NCBI GenBank assembly: GCA_029689965.1
Contig: CP121450.1
Location: 1,364,001-1,428,000, forward strand
Length of the DNA stretch: 64,000 nucleotides
Origin: Curtobacterium flaccumfaciens
GTDB taxonomy: Bacteria > Actinomycetota > Actinomycetes > Actinomycetales > Microbacteriaceae
Direction of reading: 5' to 3'
The stretch's first letter is position 1, and the number at the start of each line of letters is the position of its first letter. A model generated the notes under the pieces. It was given only the letters and a program-made list of their open reading frames with translations, did no database searches and had not been told where the DNA came from. The translations under genes were made by a program, and so were the position numbers. Positions 19,292 through 28,024 of the stretch are shown piece by piece.

Positions 19292-20082
19292 ATGATGACC
19301 CTTCCGCCGTACCCCGCGACGCCGTTCCCGGACGAACGGACCGCGATCGTCACCGGCGCGGCGTCCGAACGCGGCATCGGCCGGGCGATCGCACGCCGAC
19401 TCGCCAGCGAGGGCTGGGCGCTCCTGTTGCTCGACGTCGACCAGGCCGCGACCGAAGCCGTCGCCGCGACGATCGCCGCGGACGCCGGGGTGCCGACGCT
19501 GGGCATCGGCGCGGACATCACGGACCGTGCGTCGGTCGACGGAGCGGTGGCACGCGGTGCTGCGGAACTGCCGCAGATCGTCGGACTCGTGAACAACGCA
19601 GGTGTGAGCTCGCCGGTTCCGTTCCTCGAGGTGTCCGACGCCGAGTGGCGCCGGGTGGTCGAGGTGAACCTCAACGGGACGTTCCACGTCACCCAGGCAG
19701 CCGCCCGGGTGATGGCGGGGCACTCGCTCGGTCGCATCGTGAACATCTCGTCGGCGTCGGCGGAGCGCGGCGGGGGCGTCTACGGTCGTGCCGCGTACTC
19801 GGCGTCGAAGGCGGCGCTCCTCGGTCTTGCCCGGACGCTCGCCCGCGAACTCGGTGCGCACGGCATCACGGCCAACTCGGTGTCCCCGGGTCGATCGACA
19901 CCGACATCATGGGCGGCCGGCTCTCCGACGACCGCAAGCAGGTGCTGCTCGCCGAACTCCCGGTCGGACGCGTCGGCACGGTCGACGACGTCGCCGCGGT
20001 CGTGGCGTTCCTGCTGCGCGAGGAGGCTGGGTACCTCACCGGAGTCACGTACGACGTCAACGGAGGGTCACACATCGCATGA
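19292..20082 (+). CDS. SDR family oxidoreductase (second of the paralogous pair)
   Basis: A 263-residue (restored) short-chain dehydrogenase with TGAASERGIGRA, GLVNNAGVSSPVPF, catalytic serine in VNISSASAE and YSASKAALLG. The frame changes near 19892, where CCCCGGGGTCG lost a G just before SIDTDIMGGR. It has a recognisable ribosome site (AAAGGA) before ATG 19292, after a 48-base gap, the widest within the operon, so a secondary translation or transcription start is possible here. Paralogue of the gene at 17529. Confidence 0.86.
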
Positions 20083-20845
20083 CCGGAACCACCAACACGA
20101 CAGCACCGTCGGCAGCCCCGTTCTCCGCCGACCTGCGGGGCCGCACCGCGGTCGTCACCGGGTCGCGAGCGGGGATCGGCCGGTCGATCGCCGACCTGTT
20201 CCTCGCGAACGGCGCGACCGTGATCGGGCTGCAGCGCAGGCCGGCGGAGGACATCGGACCCGGGTACCGGTTCGTCGAGGTCGACCTGTCCGACCCGTCG
20301 GCGGTCGGCGATGCGGCACGGTCCGTCGTCGCCGAGCACCAGGTCGACGTCCTCGTCAACAACGCCGGTGTCAACATCCGCCACCGGTTCGAGCGGTTCC
20401 CGCTGACGGACTGGGACACCGTGCTGCAGCTCAACCTCCGTACCGTCGTCGAGCTCATGCAGATCGTCGGCGCACCGATGCTCGAGCGCGGCGAGGGGTC
20501 TGTGATCAACCTGGCGTCGATGCTCTCGTTCACCGGCGGCATCAACGCGTCCGCCTACGCGGCGTCGAAGGGCGCGATCAGCCAGGTGACGAAGTCGGTG
20601 GCGAACGAGTGGGGCAGCACCGGGGTGCGCGTCAACGCGATCGCGCCGGGCTTCATCGACACGGACATGAACGTCGCGCTCCGCGCGGACCCGGTCCGCG
20701 ACCGGCAGGTCCGTGAGCGGATCCCCGCCGGACGATGGGGCCGCCCGAGGACATCGCCGGCGCGGCGCTCTTCCTGGCGTCCGACGCCTCGCGGTACGTC
20801 AACGGCATCGTCCTGCCCGTCGACGGCGGCTACCTCGCCCGATAG
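20079..20845 (+). CDS. SDR family oxidoreductase (gluconate/KduD-like)
   Basis: A 255-residue (restored) classical [37 protein letters not shown], serine in [19 protein letters not shown] and the late IDTDMN. Similarity is closest, by eye, to gluconate 5-dehydrogenase/KduD-type enzymes that act on sugar acids. The frame changes near 20738 (a G run of five read as four); the restored sequence [15 protein letters not shown] follows the normal pattern. The start overlaps the previous stop by four bases. The next gene, an idonate-type dehydrogenase, is 14 bases downstream; in idonate pathways these two activities act in sequence. Confidence 0.84.
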
Positions 20846-20859
20846 ATCGGAGAACAGTG

Positions 20860-21899
20860 ATGAAGGCCATCGTCGCCCACGCCGCGGAGGACCTCCGTGT
20901 CGACGACCTCCCGGAGCCGGAACCCGGTCGGCAGCAAGTGCTCGTGCGCATCGTCTACGGCGGTGTCTGCGGCTCGGACCTGCACTACGCCCGCAACGCG
21001 GCGAACGGTTCGTACCGGATCACCGAACCGCTGACGCTCGGCCACGAGGTGGTCGGCGTCGTCGAGCGGGTCGGGCCCGATGTCCGGGACACGTACGCCC
21101 CGGCACTCGGGTCGCCGTCCACCCGGCGACGCCGACGCCGCCGCCCGGCGGTACCGAAGGGTCGGGCCTGAACCTCTTCCGGGGCGGCACGTACCTCGGC
21201 AGCGCGTCGACCTCGCCGCACACCCAGGGCGGATTCACGGAGCTCCTCGTCGTGGAGCCCGGCCAGCTGCGTGCGCTGCCCGACGGCCTCCCGCTCCGTC
21301 GTGCGGTCCTGGCGGAACCGCTCTCGATCGCCCTGCACGGGGTCGGCCGCTTCGGCGAGCTGGTGCGCGGCGCCAGCGTGCTCGTCTCCGGCGCGGGACC
21401 GATCGGCAGCCTGGCCGTCGCCGCCCTGCGTGCCGCCGGCGCTCGCGAGATCGTCGCCGCGGACCTGCAGGAGTTACCGCTCGAGGTCGCGAGGGCGGTC
21501 GGCGCCGACGAGGTGCTCCGGGTCGGACGCGACGAGGTCCCGGCGGACCGGTTCGACCTCGCCGTCGAGGCCGCCGGTGTCGTCCCGTCACTCGAGACGT
21601 GTCTCGCCGCGGTGCGGCCGGGCGGAACGGTCCTGCAGCTGGGGATCCTGCCGGCCGGGGCACTACCGATCACGGTGTCGACGCTCATCGTGAAGGAGCT
21701 CACGCTGCTCGGCTCGCAGCGGTTCGACGTCGAGATGGACCGGGCGATCGAGCTCCTGCGCGACGACGCCTCGCTCGACGCCGTCGTCAGCCACACCTTC
21801 CCCATCGAGGACGCGATCGCCGCGTTCGCGCAGGCCGCAGACGCATCGGTGTCGTCGAAGGTCGTCATCGCAGTCACCGAGGACCCGGAGGAACGATGA
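20860..21899 (+). CDS. zinc-dependent alcohol dehydrogenase, L-idonate 5-dehydrogenase-like
   Basis: A medium-chain dehydrogenase of 346 residues (restored). The catalytic zinc region reads GGVCGSDLHYARN and LGHEVVGVVERVG, and the Rossmann motif is VSGAGPIGSLAV. The GGVCGSDLHY signature with the following HEV block matches L-idonate 5-dehydrogenases. The usual four-cysteine structural zinc loop appears absent: the corresponding region reads NLFRGGTYLGSAS, as in the idonate group. The frame changes near 21103 (a C run one base short). ATG 20860 follows GGAGA. Likely oxidises a secondary hydroxyl of a sugar acid. Confidence 0.82.
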
Positions 21900-22651
21900 G
21901 CTACGAGGACTACCGGACGGCACTGGTCACCGGCGCATCCACCGGCATGGGGGCGGCCATCGTCGCGCACCTGCGCGAGCAGGGCCTCACGGTGCACGCG
22001 ATCGCTCGCGACGCCGCGCGGCTCGAGGAGGTCGCGGGCAGGACCGGAGCGATCCCGCACCGCGTCGACCTCGCCGACGTCGCCGCGCTCGAGGAGGCGA
22101 CGGCCGGGCTCGAGGTGGACGTCCTGGTGAACAACGCCGGTGTCAGCGCGGTCGGCAACGTCCTGACCGGCTCGCGGAACGAGGTCGACGCCATGGTGGA
22201 CGTCAACCTGCGTGCCGTGCTGCACCTGTCGCGGCTGCTTGTGCCCGGCATGGTGGAGCGCGACCTCGGGCACGTCGTGAACATCTCGAGCATCGCCGGG
22301 CACTACAACTTCTTCGGCCACACCGCCTACCACGCCACGAAGGCCGCGGTCGCGCAGCTGTCACGCCAGCTCCGGAACGACACCCTCGGCAAACGGATCC
22401 GGGTCACCGAGATCAGCCCCGGCCGGGTCGAGACCGAGATCTTCGGACGCAACCTCGGCGGATCGCCCGAGGCGATGCGCGAGGCGTGGGACACCTACTA
22501 CGAGGGGTACGAGTCGCTGACGACAGCGGACATCGTCGCGGCCGTCGACTTCGCCGTGTCGTCACCCCGACACGTCAACGTCGGGTTCGTCGAGCTGATG
22601 CCGACCTTCCAGGTCCCCGGTGGTCTCACCTTCGACCGGCGTCCGGCATGA
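21896..22651 (+). CDS. SDR family oxidoreductase
   Basis: An intact 251-residue SDR. Cofactor motif [24 protein letters not shown], serine in NISSIAGHYNF and YHATKAAVAQ. The last 25 residues (PRHVNVGFVELMPTFQVPGG) are typical of the serine/3-hydroxypropionate dehydrogenase (YdfG-like) group. That group oxidises beta-hydroxy acids, so a substrate with a beta-hydroxyl is plausible. Both ends overlap neighbours by four bases. Confidence 0.86.
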   Translation: MSYEDYRTALVTGASTGMGAAIVAHLREQGLTVHAIARDAARLEEVAGRTGAIPHRVDLADVAALEEATAGLEVDVLVNNAGVSAVGNVLTGSRNEVDAMVDVNLRAVLHLSRLLVPGMVERDLGHVVNISSIAGHYNFFGHTAYHATKAAVAQLSRQLRNDTLGKRIRVTEISPGRVETEIFGRNLGGSPEAMREAWDTYYEGYESLTTADIVAAVDFAVSSPRHVNVGFVELMPTFQVPGGLTFDRRPA

Positions 22652-24107
22652 CCGTCACGGGGACCCGGGAGGCGCGGGTCGAGTCCGACTCGCTCGGCAC
22701 CAGGGAGATCCCGGCCGACGCGCTGTGGGGCATCCACACCCAGCGCGCGGTCGAGAACTTCCCGATCAGCGGGGCCACCATCGGGGACCACCCCGAGCTG
22801 GTGTCGGCACTTGCGATGGTGAAGCAGGCGGCGGCGCGGGCGAACCGGGAACTCGGGCTGCTCGAGTACGACGTCGCGGCGGCCATCGACGTCGCGTGCT
22901 CCCGGATCCTCGCCGGCGCGGCGCGAGACGCCTTCATCGTCGACGCCATCCAGGGCGGCGCCGGCACGAGCACGAACATGTGCGCAAACGAGGTCATCGC
23001 GAACCTGGCGTTGGCGCACCGGGGCCTCGCTCCGGGGCGGTACGACGTCGTCCACCCGATCGACCACGTCAACCGCAGCCAGTCGACCAACGACGTCTAC
23101 CCGACGGCGGTGAAGCTGGCGCTGCTGAACGCGATGCGCGCGCTCGACCAGGCGAGCACCGAACTCGTCGCGGCGTTCGCTGCGAAGGGTGACGAGTTCG
23201 CACACGTCCTCAAGGTCGGTCGTACCCAGCTGCAGGACGCCGTGCCGATGACGCTCGGACAGGAGTTCGCCGGCTTCGCCCACACGCTCGAGGAAGACCG
23301 TCAGCGGCTCCTCGACGTCGTGCCGCACCTCAGCGAGATCAACCTGGGGGCGACGGCGATCGGGACCGGGATCACCGCGGACGTCCGGTACGCGTCGACC
23401 GTGCGACGGCACCTCGAGCAGATCAGCGGACGGCACCTCGCGACGGCACCGGACCTCATCGAGGCGACGAGCGACACCGGCGTGTTCGTGCTGCTGTCCG
23501 GCGTCCTGAAGCGGTCGGCGCTGAAGGCCTCGAAGATCTGCAACGACCTCCGGCTGCTGTCCTCCGGTCCGCAGTTCGGGTTCGGCGAGGTCAACCTGCC
23601 GCCACGTCAGGCGGGCTCGTCGATCATGCCCGGCAAGGTGAACCCGGTCATCCCGGAGGTCGTGAACCAGGTGGCGTTCTCGGTGCTCGGCGCGGACCTC
23701 GCGGTCAGCGCGGCGGCCGAGGGTGGGCAGCTCCAACTGAACGCGTTCGAGCCGCTCATCGCCCACTCGCTGCTGCAGATGATCGGCTGGATGACGCGTG
23801 CCTGGACCACGCTCCGGGTCCACTGCGTCGAGGGGATCACGGCGAACGAGGACCGGTTGCGTGTCCAGGTCGACGGCAGCGTCGGAGTCGTGACCGCACT
23901 GACCCCGTACATCGGTTACGCCGCGGCGGCGCGGTTGGCGAAGACCGCGCTCCTGACCCGGTCGAGCATCACGGACCTGGTGATCGCGGAGGGCCTGCTC
24001 GACCGACCGACCGTGGCGGCGCTGCTCCGACCCTCCCGTCTCTCCGGCGAGGAGCCGCCGCTCGCACTCCGCCCGAACCGCAGCTCGTCCCCGAGGAGAA
24101 CCGATGA
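22648..24107 (+). CDS. aspA: aspartate ammonia-lyase
   Basis: Releases ammonia from L-aspartate to give fumarate. The fumarase/aspartase signature loop is AGSSIMPGKVNP, with the catalytic serine at its start. Other conserved blocks are GGAGTSTNMCANEV, NRSQSTNDVYPTA, VGRTQLQDAVPM, and GQLQLNAFEP, which favours aspartase over class II fumarase. The restored length is 486 residues. One base is missing near 24050, after which the frame ends at TGA 24105-24107 over the start of the next gene. This enzyme would feed an operon product into the TCA cycle. Confidence 0.88.
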
Positions 24108-25154
24108 AGCCCTCGCTCCGTGCCGCCGTCGCGACGCCGCTGCCCGCCACGCTCCGGGAACGCATCCAAGCTGCGGAGCCCCGGGTCGAAGCTGCTCCAC
24201 GACGATGCACTGTTGCCGCCTATGCGGTGGCCTGCAGACTTCCCGGGCGACCCGTCGTTCCGCCGGACCCGGGCACAGCAAGCCGCGTTCGAGCGGATGC
24301 TCGACGACGCGGACGCGCTCTACGGCATCCCCGACGTCGACCCGGCATCGTTGGCACGGACGGTCCGCGCGAACCGACGCCTGCGGTGGGTGCACACCAT
24401 GGCGGCCGGCGGCGGTGCACAGGTCCGCGAAGCCGGCCTCGCAGCCGACGAACTCGGCAGGGTGCGCTTCACCACGTCCGCTGGAGTACACGGTGCGCCG
24501 CTCGCCGAGTTCGCACTGCTCGGCGTCCTCGCCGGAGCCAAACGGCTCCCGCGCCTGCTCGCCGAAGGGCGGACCCGCACCTGGCCGGGGCGCTGGACAA
24601 TGGGACAGGTGGCCGGATCGACCGTGCTCGTGCTCGGGCTCGGCGGGATCGGCGCCGAAACGGCCCGGCGGCTCGCCGCACTCGGAGCGCGCGTCATCGG
24701 CACGAGCAGACGAGGACAGTCCGTCGCCGGCGTGGACGAACTGATCCACCCGGACCGGATCCGCGACGTGATGCCCCGTGTCGACGCGCTCGTGACCACC
24801 CTCCCGGGGACCCACCACACCACGCACCTCGTCGACGCCGACGTGTTCGCGGCGGCCCGCGACGGGTTGACCGTCGTCAACGTCGGACGCGGCACCGTCA
24901 TCGACGAGCACGCACTGATCGCCGCACTCGAGACGGGGCGCGTCGGGTTCGCCGCACTGGACGTGTTCGAGACCGAGCCGCTGCCCGAGGGCAACGCGCT
25001 GTGGGATCGCGACGACGTACTGGTGAGTCCGCACACCGCCGCGCTCTCCGAGCGCGAGGAGGAACGGATCGCCGACCTCTTCGCGGAGAACGCCACACGA
25101 CTGCTCGACGGGCGACCGCTCCGGAACGTGGTCGACACCGTCGAGTTCTACTGA
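24104..25154 (+). CDS. D-isomer-specific 2-hydroxyacid dehydrogenase
   Basis: Restored to 349 residues, the last gene of the operon. It has VLGLGGIGAETA, NVGRGTVIDE, ALDVFETEPLP and SPHTAA with the catalytic histidine. The N-terminal domain contains ALLPPMRWPADFPGD, a motif of a subgroup often annotated as phosphoglycerate-dehydrogenase-like. One extra base at 24189-24190 (GAGCT read as GAAGCT) shifts the first 28 codons out of frame. ATG 24104 overlaps the aspartase stop. The substrate is unknown; the operon contains enough dehydrogenases for a multi-step oxidation of a polyhydroxy acid. Confidence 0.83.
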
Positions 25155-25217
25155 CCGCCCGGTGGACGGGACGAACGGCGCGCGACGGAGCGCGAACGCA
25201 CTGAGAGGGAATCCACG

Positions 25218-26681
25218 ATGACGAAAGAGCAGGACGGCCGGAAGGCGAACATCGGGGTGGTGGGTCTGGCGGTGATGGGGTCGAACCTCGCGCGGAACCT
25301 CGCGTCGCGTGAGGGCAACACGGTCGCGGTGTACAACCGCACCTACGCCCGCACCGAGGAACTCGTCAAGGAGCACGGCGACGCCGGGTTCATCGCGTCC
25401 GAGTCGATCGATGACTTCGTGGCGTCGCTGTCCAAGCCGCGCACCGCGATCATCATGGTGCAGGCCGGCACGGGCACGGACGCCGTCATCGGCCAGCTCG
25501 CCGAGCGGTTCGAGGCGGGCGACATCATCGTCGACGGCGGCAACGCGAACTTCCACGACACCATCCGCCGCGAGCACGACCTGCGCGAGCAGGGCCTGAA
25601 CTTCGTCGGCACCGGCATCTCCGGCGGCGAGGAGGGCGCGCTGAAGGGCCCGTCGATCATGCCCGGCGGCTCCGCGGAGGCGTGGGAGACGCTCGGCCCG
25701 ATCCTGCAGTCGATCGCCGCGGTCGCCGAGGGCGAGCCGTGCGTGACGCACGTCGGGACCGACGGTGCCGGGCACTTCGTGAAGATGGTGCACAACGGCA
25801 TCGAGTACGCCGACATGCAGCTCATCGCGGAGTCCTACGACCTGCTCCGCCGCGTCGGCGGGTACTCGGTCGAGGACCTCGTGGAGGTGTTCGACGAGTG
25901 GAACGGCGGCGACCTCGAGTCGTACCTGATCGAGATCACCGTCGAGGTCCTCAAGCAGCGCGACGCCGACACCGGCAAGCCGCTCGTGGACGTCATCCGC
26001 GACGAGGCCGGGTCCAAGGGCACCGGCGTGTGGACCGTGCAGAACGCGGTCGGTCTCGGCATCCCGGTCTCCGGGATCGGCGAGGCCGTGTTCGCCCGCG
26101 CGGTGTCGTCGAAGCCGACGCAGCGTGCCGCCGTCCAGGCATCGGTGCAGTCGCGGCCGTCGATCGCCGAGGTGCCCGACACCTTCGCCGACGACGTCCG
26201 CGCGGCACTGTACGCGTCGAAGGTCGTCGCCTACGCGCAGGGCTTCGACCTCATCATCGCCGGGGCGAAGGAGTACGGCTGGGACATCGACCTCGGCAAC
26301 ATCGCGAAGATCTGGCGCGGCGGCTGCATCATCCGCGCCCAGTTCCTCAACCGCATCGTCGAGGCGTACGACAAGAACCCGCAGCTCGAGTCGCTGCTGG
26401 TCGACCCGTACTTCGCGAACGCCGTCGCCGAGGGCGAAGCCGCCTGGCGCCGCATCGTCGGCATCGCGGCCGCATCGGGGGTCCCGGCACCGGGGTTCTC
26501 ATCCGCGCTGTCGTACTTCGACTCCCTCGCCTCCGACCGCCTCCCCGCCGCGCTCATCCAGGGACAGCGCGACTTCTTCGGCGCGCACACCTACCAGCGC
26601 ATCGACAAGGACGGCACCTTCCACACACTCTGGTCCGACGACGACCGACGCGAAGTCGAGCAAGAACCCTCCACCCACTGA
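25218..26681 (+). CDS. gnd: 6-phosphogluconate dehydrogenase, decarboxylating
   Basis: Converts 6-phosphogluconate to ribulose 5-phosphate and CO2 in the pentose phosphate pathway. The 487-residue protein is the full-length form with GVVGLAVMGSNLARN, NRTYARTEE, the active-site block GTGISGGEEGA, KMVHNGIEYADMQ (catalytic lysine) and IIRAQFLNRI. The frame is intact and a GAGAGGGA ribosome site precedes ATG 25218. It follows the catabolic operon by 63 bases and overlaps a GntR-type regulator by one base. This placement suggests that the operon, or a paired gluconate supply, ends in the pentose phosphate pathway. Confidence 0.95.
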   Translation: MTKEQDGRKANIGVVGLAVMGSNLARNLASREGNTVAVYNRTYARTEELVKEHGDAGFIASESIDDFVASLSKPRTAIIMVQAGTGTDAVIGQLAERFEAGDIIVDGGNANFHDTIRREHDLREQGLNFVGTGISGGEEGALKGPSIMPGGSAEAWETLGPILQSIAAVAEGEPCVTHVGTDGAGHFVKMVHNGIEYADMQLIAESYDLLRRVGGYSVEDLVEVFDEWNGGDLESYLIEITVEVLKQRDADTGKPLVDVIRDEAGSKGTGVWTVQNAVGLGIPVSGIGEAVFARAVSSKPTQRAAVQASVQSRPSIAEVPDTFADDVRAALYASKVVAYAQGFDLIIAGAKEYGWDIDLGNIAKIWRGGCIIRAQFLNRIVEAYDKNPQLESLLVDPYFANAVAEGEAAWRRIVGIAAASGVPAPGFSSALSYFDSLASDRLPAALIQGQRDFFGAHTYQRIDKDGTFHTLWSDDDRREVEQEPSTH

Positions 26682-27367
26682 TGACGACGACCCGCCCCGC
26701 GACACTCGACGTCGCCGTCCTCGTCGCCGGGGCCGAACACGACGACCCGCGACCCGCGATGACCATGCCGCTTGCACCCGCGATGACCTCGCGCGAAGCG
26801 CTCCGAGAGGGCATCCGCCGAGCCATCGAGCTCGGGGTCCTTCCGCCAGGGGTGCGGCTCCGTCGTGGGAACGACATCGCACGGGCGGTGGGGTTGAGTC
26901 GCAGCACCGTGAGTGCCGCTGTCTTCGACCTGGTGCACGAGGGGCTGATCGACCGTTGCGTCGGGGGTGGTGCAGTGGTCCGCACGCGGAACGACCGTCC
27001 TGCGATCACGGTCGTCCCGATGGACGACGAGCTGCGGGGGCCCCTCGTCGAAGAGGTCGGTGTCCTCGCCGTTGCGGACGTCGACCAGTCGGTCCGGCGG
27101 TACACGCAGCACCTCTGGGGACGGAAGGTCGCGGAGGTGCGCATCGAATGCGATCCGCGATGGTGGTCGCCGGCGCCACGACTGCGATGGGCAGATCCGC
27201 TCGCGCCGGCCGCCGGTGTCACGGAGGTCGACCTGCGGATGACCGAGCACGTCGACACCGCAGGTGAGCGTTGGCTGCGGGTCCGGGCGATCCACCGCGG
27301 ACTGCGCGGTCAGTGCGTCGTCGACCTGGGCCTGGCGAAGGGGTTGTACGCGGTCCAGGCGCGCTGA
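26681..27367 (+). CDS. GntR-type transcriptional regulator
   Basis: A 228-residue protein. After about 35 residues a GntR winged helix is visible: SREALREGIRRAIELGVLPPGVRL, then NDIARAVGLSRSTVSAAVFDLVHEGLI. The C-terminal part (about 110 residues) contains YTQHLWGRKVAEVRIECDPRWW and does not match FCD; it may be a shortened UTRA-like domain. ATG 26681 overlaps the gnd stop by one base, so it probably regulates gnd and perhaps the operon upstream. The frame is intact. Confidence 0.75.
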   Translation: MTTTRPATLDVAVLVAGAEHDDPRPAMTMPLAPAMTSREALREGIRRAIELGVLPPGVRLRRGNDIARAVGLSRSTVSAAVFDLVHEGLIDRCVGGGAVVRTRNDRPAITVVPMDDELRGPLVEEVGVLAVADVDQSVRRYTQHLWGRKVAEVRIECDPRWWSPAPRLRWADPLAPAAGVTEVDLRMTEHVDTAGERWLRVRAIHRGLRGQCVVDLGLAKGLYAVQAR

Positions 27368-27374
27368 GGAGCGG

Positions 27375-27630
27375 TCAGGCGCCGCCCGCCGTCCGGTCGA
27401 CGATATCGGTCATCGTCCGCGCGGCGACCGCCGGGTCGCCGCGCGCCACGGCGCGTGCGACTTCGACGTGCAACGCGACGTCGTGGCGGTCGGCTCCGAG
27501 TCCGATCCGCGAGCGTCTGTTGGACAACCCGTTGCAGGCGGGTGAACAGCGTGTTGCCCGAGCGCTCCGACACCCGGGGTCCGTCGTTACTGGGATCCGC
27601 GATCCGCGCCGCCACTGGCCTCCGCGAATA
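27375..27630 (-). pseudogene. relic of an FCD-domain GntR regulator
   Basis: On the minus strand, reading to TGA at 27375, the sequence ends HDVALHVEVARAVARGDP then AARTMTDIVDRT, the normal last helix pair of an FCD ligand-binding domain. Before it, in another frame, SGNTLFTRLQRVVQQTLADR matches the preceding FCD helix. Further upstream the match is reduced to VFGLFAEAS and then lost, where IS3-like sequence begins. No DNA-binding domain remains. Several frame changes and loss of two thirds of the gene indicate true decay. Confidence 0.6.
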
Positions 27631-27729
27631 GACCGAACACCTCGCCCGGGCGCGATCGGCGACCTCTGCGCGATCAAGGACGCCTGCTCTCGTCGGATCG
27701 TGGGCTACTCGATCAGTGATCGGATGCCG
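27631..27729 (+). mobile_element. fragment of an IS3-family transposase (OrfB integrase core)
   Basis: Around 27650-27729 the plus strand encodes IGDLCAIKDACSRRIVGYSI followed by SDRM. This is the well-known IS3/IS407-type integrase-core segment around the second catalytic aspartate, here in KDACSRR. Just before it, in another frame, TEH fits the usual start of this block. No flanking inverted repeats, no OrfA and no further core motifs are seen; downstream sequence to 28015 (about 285 bases) has no recognisable gene. It marks an old insertion that seems to have cut the FCD regulator. Confidence 0.6.
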
Positions 27730-27957
27730 TCCTCTCGGGTCCTTCCCGGAATGCGCCCTCGCTGCGGTGCCCGAGCCGTCCGAGTCGGCCCCTTACCGTC
27801 GTTCGGACAGTGCACCGACGGCGATGGGGGATCCGAGCCGTCAGCATGGCGACGTCCGACCGGGTTCGGATCGCGGCTCGCCGGGCTGACGCTCGGTGCC
27901 GGGGTGAGCGGACGAAGTAATGCACTGTCACGGAACGCGGCCGACCTCGTCACAGGA

Positions 27958-27974
27958 TGCAACGGTGCGTTGCA
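27958..27974. promoter_or_regulatory. operator-like palindrome upstream of the monooxygenase operon
   Basis: A perfect 7-3-7 inverted repeat (TGCAACG-GTG-CGTTGCA) lies about 50 bases before the monooxygenase start. The half-site GTGCGTTGC recurs once more at 27984-27992, about two helical turns away. This looks like the control site for the 28-36 kb operon. The regulator is not evident; the decayed FCD regulator next door is a candidate for the original one. Confidence 0.5.
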
Positions 27975-28024
27975 CGATGACATGTGCGTTGCGCGACAGG
28001 TGTCGTGACCGGACGATGGCGCGT

